Assembly: GCA_033675265.1 (NCBI GenBank)
Contig: JAUJYZ010000765.1
Coordinates: 32,501-96,500, forward strand
DNA length: 64,000 bases
Direction of reading: 5' to 3'
Origin: Actinostola sp. cb2023
Taxonomy: Eukaryota; Cnidaria; Anthozoa; Actiniaria; Actinostolidae
Shown here: positions 60,422 through 64,000 of the stretch, piece by piece
Numbering within the stretch: position 1 is the stretch's first letter
Layout: each line of letters opens with the position of its first letter
Notes under the pieces: generated by a model
Told to the model about the DNA's origin: nothing
Database searches by the model: none
Seen by the model: only the letters and a program-made list of their open reading frames with translations
Translations under genes and position numbers: made by a program

Positions 60422-62115
60422 ATTACTCGGGCCCTTCCGAAGGAAGCCCGAGTTATAAAATGGACTTTCTTTTTTTTATTATTATTATTAATATTATTAT
60501 TATTATTCGTCGGACACAAAATGCCAAGTATTTGATCGTATCGAGTTTCAAGATAACTCAGCAGATAAGGGAGCAAGCTACTCTCCGGTCCTTGAATTCG
60601 CGGAAAACTGCTCTAATCGCTAAACAAACGACACACGTACAGGACTCAAGTAGATATTTAATCTTAGATTATTTGAAAGTAGTTTGAGATCTTCAAGATA
60701 TTGAAAGGTCGGGATTCTAGTTATAATCAAACTCACGACCAGCGATGTAACTACATCTATTGACAGAAAGCTATATGTACATGTACAGAAGAAGTCATGC
60801 AAACAGTCAGGCCAGTCGAGACTGAAAAGCAAATGAAATGAACTCAAAAACTATCATGACCTCGCTATGCCATGTTTGTTGCTTAATTGTAATAGTACGT
60901 GTACAGTTATGTCCTTGAGTATTTATAATTGAACTCACGACCAGCGATGTAACAACATCTATATTGACAGAAAGCTATATGTACAGAAGTCATGCAAACA
61001 ATCGAACCAGTCGAGTTATTTTCAGTAACTCACGATGGATGTTTATTTTATTCCACGTTTGAAAAATTCATTATGATTACAGTTGTGTGATCATTGTGTG
61101 ATCATACATCTATTACGCGACCTAATTTTAAATAGAACCGCCGCGTAGCGCTATTTAAAACAGAATTTCCAAGCTCAAAACAGGTCAGTGAACGGCAAAA
61201 ATACAATCGAAATCAAAACGTCCTTAGATTTTAGGGATCTATTACTACAGAAAGCTATATCAGTGTACAGAAGTCATGCAAACAATCGAACCAGTCGAGT
61301 TATTTTCAGTAACTTATATATATAATTATATGTAGAGAAGTCATGCAAACAATCGAACCAGTCGAGTTATTTTCAGTAACTCACGATGGATGTTTATTTT
61401 ATTCCACGTTTGAAAAATTCAGTACGATTACAGTTGTGTGATCCTTGTGTGATTCATACATCTATTATGACTTGAGGTCACTTGAGGTTGCATATTCATG
61501 TTCGCCACAAACGGGTCGAATAGTTTCAGTACGATGCATGATCCTTATCTGAGTCATACATCTATGATGCGACCTAATTTTAGAACTCAAAACAGGTCAG
61601 TGAACGGCAAAAATACAATCGAAATCAAAACGTCATTAGATTTCAAGGATCTGTTACAGAAGAAGACGCTGAATGAGCGTATAGTCGGTTTTTAATATGA
61701 CAATGATAGTTGTGTGACGAGAAAGATTATTTGTATCGATGAGTATCGATAAAGATCTCCGATTGTTCGAGGTACGTATATCGTACATCTTTAAACGTAC
61801 TTGAGGTCACTTGAGGTTGCATATTCATGGCGCCACAAACGTTGTATCCAAGGCAAGCCATCCACAATGCATACGCCGATTCGTCTGGGCCCACTCTAAA
61901 AGATGTTGAGCGTTTTCGACTGGGCCTTTACACGAACTCATCAAAAGCAAATCAAATGAACTCAAAGTCAAAAGGTAATCAAATGAACTCAAAGTCAAAT
62001 GCAAATCAAATGAACTCGACATATATATACATAGTCTCCCTCGTCACGCAACTGTCAGTCATTGTCAGGTCTCTCCTCACGCAACTGACATTGTCCTTGT
62101 CATAAGCCCGAGTAT
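60422..62115. mobile_element. Composite repeat bounded by ATTACTCGGGC / GCCCGAGTAT
   Basis: It starts with the hairpin ACTCGGGCCCTTCCGAAGGA then AGCCCGAGT and ends near GCCCGAGTAT. Inside, CAGAAGTCATGCAAACAATC then GAACCAGTCGAGTTATTTTC recurs at about 60985, 61270 and 61335 (with a diverged form at 60789), and AAAATACAATCGAAATCAAA recurs at about 61198 and 61608. No long frame. The outer boundaries are an inference. Confidence 0.5.
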
Positions 62116-62979
62116 ACGCTCATTGAGCGTCTTGTTATAATTAGCTTGAGTGCTTTTACATGACAAAATGTTAATGTGATATAATGTACATGTAGCAACA
62201 CATACACACGTCAAGCATGACCTCAGGCTGGCCAGCCTTAAAATATTACAAAAGGTCACTCAATGCAACTAGGTGAAAAACTTGATTAATATTTATTTTT
62301 GCAACATCTACATGTACAAGACATGTACAACATCTTTGTCTCTTCAAATCTAGTTTAAAATTGACATTGTGTTAAGTATTATGATTCATCCTAAAATTAT
62401 TTGATTGATGATACTCTTGTGTAGTCTCCTCGGGCAGCTGCGAGGAGACTAACTCTTGTGTTGCAGCTGTACATTTTCTTCTGATCTGTATCCAGGGAGG
62501 ATACACAAAGGGGAGCCCGGTGTACATTTGTATCTAATGTACATAGTGATCCAGTTACTCAAACAGTGGAAGAACAGTCTATAGATCTACTAGCTAGATA
62601 AATCCTTATCCCATGGATAATGTAGCAGATATAAATAACCACCATTCATGCATTACTAAAATTCATCATCATTTTTACTAAATTTCACTTGAATTTCTGA
62701 TGAAACAAATTACAATGATTGAGACTATGCCAACACTTGGCCAAACCCCTTCAGTGAGGAAGAATTATATTTCACAAAACTCTGCAAAATTTATTGTTCC
62801 TTGGTGAAGACTTTATCAAAAACAAATGAAAACAAATGAAAATGAAAAAAAAATGAACAGAAGAACACACATTACTGTGACAGATTTGCACATGCAAATA
62901 TAATAATAATCACAGTCATGTAGAACAATATTCTTATTACACCGATTAATATTTATATTGTGGCTAGAGATAGAATATA
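62116..62979. other. Gene-free stretch
   Basis: Apart from a short hairpin AGTCTCCTCG...CGAGGAGACT (62421-62449) no gene or repeat was recognised. Confidence 0.35.
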
Positions 62980-63172
62980 AAGCCACATCTACTCGAACAA
63001 GTTTTCCTTGACAAGTTTTCCTTGACAAGGAAAAATTGACATTTTTTTGTCATCTACACGAGCAAGTTTTCCTTGAAAAGGAAAAATTGGCAATGTTTTT
63101 GTTGTCTACACGAGCAAGTCTTCCTTGTCAAGGAAAACTTGTCAAGGAAAATTTGCTCGTGTGGATTCGGCT
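62980..63172. repeat. Nested palindromes of CAAGTTTTCCTTG
   Basis: CACGAGCAAGTTTTCCTTG and its complement occur several times in both orientations, so the stretch can fold in more than one way. Probably two or more inserted palindromic MITEs. Confidence 0.75.
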
Positions 63173-64000
63173 TAAGTTGATGTCAATACACTCATGCATC
63201 AAACAAGCATATATTATCCATCAGTAAGTGGTACACCTGTACACAAGTTCGTTTTCAAATATATATTTTGTAGATGATAAAATGATATACCGGTAGTAAT
63301 ATTTAATATTATTATAAAAATGCTTATAGTCCATTAAAGAAATAAAATCATGGTGATATACTGATTTTGATAATTTACTTACATGTACTATAAAGTACTC
63401 CTTTGAAAACAGGCACGTTTTACATGCAAGTTTTGGCCTTGATTGATAGAAAATGTCTTTGAAATTACAAATTTATATCTGCCCCAATATTCTTTTATAC
63501 TTTACACTGACTATATTAAAAGCTTGCACATGCTTAGCCAGGCGCATACTATATGACTTCACTATGTGGCTTGACTGTCTTGCTGTATACATGTACAAGT
63601 TGATTTTGCATGTTGCCGTTTGAGCATATTTTATGCCTTTAGCCTTAGTCATCAGCGATTGCTCTAAACTTGGATCCTAGACACCGTATGATTAAGTCCC
63701 CAGTTGAGTCATATAGTACATGTACACTGTACATATCATGTATGCACCTGGTTTTACATTAATAATAATCATCATCAGTGCAACTCTCTCTTAATAGCAT
63801 GACACCCTTGGAACTTGTCTTGCAGTCTGGCTTACATTTATAGCATGGTGCAAATGACACTACAAAAGTGTCAGTGCTAGAGAGAGTTGCCTGTATTGGG
63901 TGCATGCATTAGGGAGACCATTACCAGCATCTCTCAAGAGAGATAAGTTCTGTTCAAAAAACATAAACCCTGTTTTCCATCATTAACTGGTTCATTCCTG
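63173..64000. other. Gene-free stretch at the window end
   Basis: AT-rich unique-looking sequence with several TACATGTACA palindromes. No exon was recognised, although a gene could begin beyond the window. Confidence 0.3.

Overview
The window reads as animal nuclear DNA, most likely from a cnidarian and probably a stony coral. All genes have GT-AG introns, the base composition is AT-rich, and much of the sequence is short inverted-repeat (MITE-like) elements, tRNA-derived SINEs and tandem repeats. The taxon is inferred from protein divergence and repeat style; it was not tested by a search.

Four multi-exon genes could be rebuilt exon by exon with matching splice phases. (1) Positions 1-5390, plus strand: the 3' end of an ABCB6-type mitochondrial/vesicular ABC transporter (nucleotide-binding domain and C-terminus). 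One of its splice-donor regions has been amplified into a 76-bp tandem repeat. (2) Positions 13063-14570, minus strand: a complete two-exon myostatin/GDF8-GDF11-like TGF-beta ligand. (3) Positions 39921-53881, minus strand: a long gene with a CW zinc finger and PWWP domain of ZCWPW1/2 type, followed by an ARID DNA-binding domain. Its C-terminal end is unresolved. (4) Positions 55032-60140, plus strand: a complete eight-exon aldo-keto reductase with an intact catalytic tetrad. Genes 3 and 4 are divergently arranged and probably share a promoter near 54.8-55.0 kb.

A 4.8-kb intron of gene 3 holds three intronless, same-strand copies of a Rab32-like small-GTPase relative that has lost the nucleotide-binding motifs. 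One copy is intact, one has a C-terminal frameshift and one is broken by a mid-gene frameshift. The first two lie in a 1.6-kb tandem segmental duplication.

The rest is largely repetitive. 5.4-8.5 kb holds SINE material and a 1.4-kb TGTGCC hexamer array with higher-order structure. 8.5-13 kb and 14.6-16.4 kb are mostly featureless apart from MITEs. 16.75-24.43 kb is a roughly 7.7-kb satellite of about 110 copies of a 70-bp unit. 24.4-37.3 kb is a gene-free stretch of MITEs, fold-back elements and minisatellites. 37.6-43.5 kb holds further minisatellites among the 3' exons of gene 3. 60.2-64 kb holds a composite repeat and no recognised gene. At least nine elements share a TATA start and a GTTGT subterminal block, and two pairs of them abut exactly at a shared TATA.
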